Shown here piece by piece: positions 61,533 through 64,000 of a stretch of DNA of 64,000 bases. How positions within the stretch are numbered: the stretch's first letter is position 1; each line of letters opens with the position of its first letter. The notes under the pieces are model-generated. The model was not told the DNA's origin and did no database searches. It saw nothing but the letters and a program-made list of their open reading frames with translations. Made by a program: the position numbers and the translations under genes. Origin of the DNA: Pseudomonas sp. LBUM920 (GTDB lineage Bacteria; Pseudomonadota; Gammaproteobacteria; Pseudomonadales; Pseudomonadaceae); NCBI RefSeq assembly GCF_003852315.1, contig NZ_CP027762.1, positions 1,035,501 through 1,099,500 of the forward strand, given 5' to 3'.

Positions 61533-62531
61533 ATGAACGCTATCGCTCCAGCCGCTGTATACCGTAGCCCTGACCCTCAGCAACAAAACGTCAACAATAA
61601 TCCACCCGAGCGCTCTTTTGCCGCGCCCTATACGGCGAATGTGTTCGGCGGTGTAGCGAAGTTTCAGCCGATCCCCACGGTGTCTTTTTTTCCGCGAACC
61701 TATGCCACCATCGCCGCCAGGCTCACGCCGATTCCTGGCGGCCCGAGCGCGGGTGTGAGCGCAACGGCGCGCTTTGATCCCGTCATCAGCTTACGTCCCA
61801 ACGACAGCGGCGGCCTCACCGTCAGCTTCGCACCAAAGATGCAGCTGGAAGTCGGCGGCAGTTTGAGGGCCGGCATTCCAAATATTTTAGGCACGGGCGT
61901 GGGTTTCAATGTGGGCGGCAGCCTTTCACAGCGATTTACGTTTGGCGCACCTGAATTCAGCGCCACTGTCCAACCCAGTGGTGAATTAAACTTTAACGCT
62001 AATCTGAAGCCTTCAATTGTCAGCCAGCAATTATTGAGTGTGAATGGCGGTCTGGAGGGCAGCCTTGCCAGTTCTGGCGTTAGTGTGGGCGGTGGTGTGA
62101 GCCAAAGTGTGACGCATATAACCGGGCAACATATAAATGTCGGCGGGCCGGGTCTTCAGTTCACACTGTCCCCCACCGGTAAACCGACGATCACGCAAAA
62201 TTTCGACAACACATTATCTATCACCAATAGTTATACTTTTTCTCCCCGCACAAGTGTTAACGCAAATGTTCGAGCAGGGCAGGTTGGCGCCAATGGCGGA
62301 GGAGGCGTGTCACCGTCATTTACCCTTCAACACAAAGTTACCTTCAGCACTGACCTGACCAGCAAGTCCGCGCCAAAACACGAGTTTTCCGCTATCTCGG
62401 GCGTTTTCGTCGATGGCTCTTTCGGTTTAAGCGTGTCTCTGTTGCCCCCGCAGTTTCCATTGAGTGTGACAGCGCAAGTCGGTGCTGACCCAAGAGTCTC
62501 GGTGTCAGGAGGTGGCAGCTACACGCTGTAA
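61533..62531 (+). CDS. Orphan Gly/Ser-rich, Cys-free protein; candidate HrpL-regulated type III secreted (harpin-like) protein
   Basis: I do not recognise the family. The 332 residues have no Sec signal, no membrane helix, no cysteine and no tryptophan. The N-terminal 60 residues are rich in N, Q and P with no acidic residue before position 14 and isoleucine at position 4, features described for type III export signals, though serine is not enriched. From about 75 on it is made of alternating beta-like segments with GG turns (VGGSLRAGIPNILGTGVGFN, LEGSLASSGVSVGGGVSQSV, VSVSGGGSYTL). GAAGGA is nine bases before the ATG. Codons such as ATA and TTA, rare in the neighbours, recur, suggesting transfer. 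The hrp box upstream is the main clue to role; secretion is inference. Confidence 0.7.
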   Translation: MNAIAPAAVYRSPDPQQQNVNNNPPERSFAAPYTANVFGGVAKFQPIPTVSFFPRTYATIAARLTPIPGGPSAGVSATARFDPVISLRPNDSGGLTVSFAPKMQLEVGGSLRAGIPNILGTGVGFNVGGSLSQRFTFGAPEFSATVQPSGELNFNANLKPSIVSQQLLSVNGGLEGSLASSGVSVGGGVSQSVTHITGQHINVGGPGLQFTLSPTGKPTITQNFDNTLSITNSYTFSPRTSVNANVRAGQVGANGGGGVSPSFTLQHKVTFSTDLTSKSAPKHEFSAISGVFVDGSFGLSVSLLPPQFPLSVTAQVGADPRVSVSGGGSYTL

Positions 62532-62670
62532 AAGCTGCCCTGTGAAGCACGTACTGATTCACTGTCATCAGCAGCAGGCGCCGTCAGCATCGGGATCAAA
62601 CCCGGGCTGGCGGTGCGGCGAGCGTCCTTGCTCCAACCGCACTGACTGAGTGGCCCAGGTGGCAGGCTTT

Positions 62671-64000
62671 TCAGGGAAGGGCTGCGGCATCCACGATGCG
62701 ATTGCGCCCGCTGTGTTTGGCCTCATACAGCGCCTGGTCCGCACTCAGTAACAATGCCTCCAGCGACACACGGCTGCGTTTGTCCCAGGTACTCATGCCG
62801 ATACTCACCGTAATCGGCCGTTCGGCGCCGGCAAACCGTGGCAAGTGCTCGACGCTGCTGCGGATATGCTCGGCGATCACCCAGGCGCCCTTGGCGTCGG
62901 TGTGCGGCAGCACCACCGCAAATTCCTCCCCGCCATAACGCGCCGCCAGGTCAGCCGGGCGGCGGATGTTGTCATCGATGACCCTGGCCACCGTGCGCAG
63001 AGCCTCGTCACCACCGTGGTGACCATGGCGGTCGTTGAAGGCCTTGAAGTGGTCCACGTCGATCATCAGCAGCGTCAGCGGTTCGGTCGAGCGCTGCGCG
63101 CGGTCCCATTCCAGGCGCAGGCGCTGATCGAGGGTGCGACGGTTTGCCAGGCCGGTCAGCGCATCGGTGGCTGCCAGTTCTGACAGCACTTGCTCGGCGC
63201 GGTGACGGCGGCGCAGCTCATTGCTGAGCATCCAGCTGAGCCACAGCAGACCGATGCACAGCACACCCGTCGCCAGGCTGATCAGCAAGGCTGCGCGTTT
63301 CCATTGGGCGAAAACTTCATCGCTGGACAGTGCCACTGCGACGATCAGCGGCAAATTGCCGACCGTGGAAAAGCTGTAGAGCCGCTCTCGGTGGTCAACA
63401 CTGGAGACGCCGCGAAAGCTGCCGTCGCGCTCCTTGAGCATGCGCGCTACGTTCGGTCGCTGGCTCAGGTCCTGGTCGATCATGTCCAGTTCGAGCATGG
63501 GATGCTGCGCCAGCAGGATGCCCTGCTGGTTGATCAGGTTGATGGTGCTGTTGCTGCCGATATTCAGGCTGCTGAACAGCTGGTGAAAGTAAGACAAGCG
63601 CATGGAGGCCACCGCCACCCCCTGGAAGCGCCCGTCCGGCCCGGAAACGCGGCGGCTGAATGCAATGCGCCATTGGTCGTCACACACGCAGCGCGCCATG
63701 AACGGACGGCTGATGTACAGCCCGATTTCGGGGTCTTTGCGCTGCACCTGGAAATAGTCGCGATCAGCGAAGTTGCCGGACTTGGGCGTGAGCAAGGACG
63801 AGTCGGCGATCACCTCGCCATTGGCGTCCAGCAGCAGGATGTCGCCCTTGTAGGGCGCGGCGGCGGAGCGGTCGAACAGCACCAGATGGCGGATATCGGC
63901 AGAGACGCTGTGCAGGTCGTTGCGCTCGGCGGCGGCGATCAGGCCCTTGAGGGCCATGTCGTAGAGTTCGACGTTGCGCAGTACATCGGCGTCAATCAGT
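62671..64000 (-). CDS. Membrane-bound diguanylate cyclase (partial, 5' end outside window)
   Basis: The minus-strand frame is open to the window edge, so the ATG at 63957 is probably internal and the N-terminal membrane helix is missing. The visible part is a periplasmic Cache-type sensor (SGNFADRDYFQVQRKDPEIG is a typical segment), a membrane helix (ALLISLATGVLCIGLLWLSW), a short coiled coil, and a GGDEF domain with GGEEF. The inhibitory site RPAD lies five residues before GGEEF, so product feedback is likely. It makes the second messenger cyclic di-GMP; the signal sensed is unknown. Confidence 0.9.
   Translation of the reverse strand, partial: LIDADVLRNVELYDMALKGLIAAAERNDLHSVSADIRHLVLFDRSAAAPYKGDILLLDANGEVIADSSLLTPKSGNFADRDYFQVQRKDPEIGLYISRPFMARCVCDDQWRIAFSRRVSGPDGRFQGVAVASMRLSYFHQLFSSLNIGSNSTINLINQQGILLAQHPMLELDMIDQDLSQRPNVARMLKERDGSFRGVSSVDHRERLYSFSTVGNLPLIVAVALSSDEVFAQWKRAALLISLATGVLCIGLLWLSWMLSNELRRRHRAEQVLSELAATDALTGLANRRTLDQRLRLEWDRAQRSTEPLTLLMIDVDHFKAFNDRHGHHGGDEALRTVARVIDDNIRRPADLAARYGGEEFAVVLPHTDAKGAWVIAEHIRSSVEHLPRFAGAERPITVSIGMSTWDKRSRVSLEALLLSADQALYEAKHSGRNRIVDAAALP

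Noticed and set aside
1..64000. tRNA genes, rRNA genes, insertion sequences, prophage or toxin-antitoxin genes
   Set aside because: None was recognised by reading the sequence; a tRNA-like cloverleaf at 26993-27081 lacks the conserved tRNA bases and arm lengths.

Overview
The window is a chromosomal segment of a gammaproteobacterium, almost certainly a Pseudomonas of the P. fluorescens group. The evidence is the GC-rich coding sequence with strong antisense shadow frames, a gene order that follows P. aeruginosa PAO1 blocks (kdsD-mla-ibaG-murA-hisGDC; uraA-upp-hpt-mqo; gmhA-yraN-lpoA-rsmI-rnpB-mraZ to lpxC), a class A RNase P RNA, and many short palindromic REP doublets of the type common in this group.

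Layout. 1-4350: 5' part of kdsD (minus), then the mlaFEDCB lipid-transport operon and ibaG. 4375-9036: murA and hisG, hisD, hisC. 9165-12794: uracil uptake and salvage (uraA, upp), hpt, a WbuC-like cupin and a periplasmic protein. 13025-19851: mqo, several small conserved proteins, a YajG-type lipoprotein, a PlsC-like acyltransferase and an SRAP-fold protein with altered active-site residues. 19956-26819: a chemoreceptor, an M48 lipoprotein protease, a GDT1-family manganese exporter behind a yybP-ykoY-type riboswitch, rsmC, hprA and a LysE exporter. 26820-28030: a 1-kb gene-free inverted repeat carrying two REP doublets at its centre. 28072-36370: an accessory-looking cluster (medium-chain acyl-CoA ligase, DUF1302, DUF1329, MalT/AlkS-like LuxR regulator). 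36426-42658: a metallo-beta-lactamase-fold hydrolase, an OmpA-type lipoprotein and the envelope operon lpoA-yraN-gmhA-dolP-like, with rsmI divergent. 42753-61272: rnpB and the complete dcw cluster from mraZ through ftsZ to lpxC, nearly all with overlapping stop and start codons. 61273-64000: an orphan gene and a diguanylate cyclase running off the window.

How the genes work together. Most of the window builds the envelope: peptidoglycan precursors (murA, murE/F/D/G/C, mraY, ddlB), septation (ftsL/I/W/Q/A/Z), penicillin-binding-protein activation (lpoA), LPS (kdsD, gmhA, lpxC) and outer-membrane lipid asymmetry (mla). MraZ direct repeats directly downstream of a sigma70-like promoter fit autoregulation of dcw.

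Most notable finding. Between lpxC and the diguanylate cyclase lies a 332-residue, cysteine-free, Gly/Ser-rich orphan protein. It is preceded by a near-perfect hrp box (GGAACT, 16 bases, CCACACA), has an N terminus without acidic residues, and uses codons unlike its neighbours. I infer a horizontally acquired, HrpL-controlled, possibly type III-secreted, harpin-like protein. Second in interest are the acyl-CoA ligase/DUF1302/DUF1329/AlkS-like cluster with a shared 12-base motif in front of its two transcription units, and the manganese riboswitch with a visible competing hairpin.
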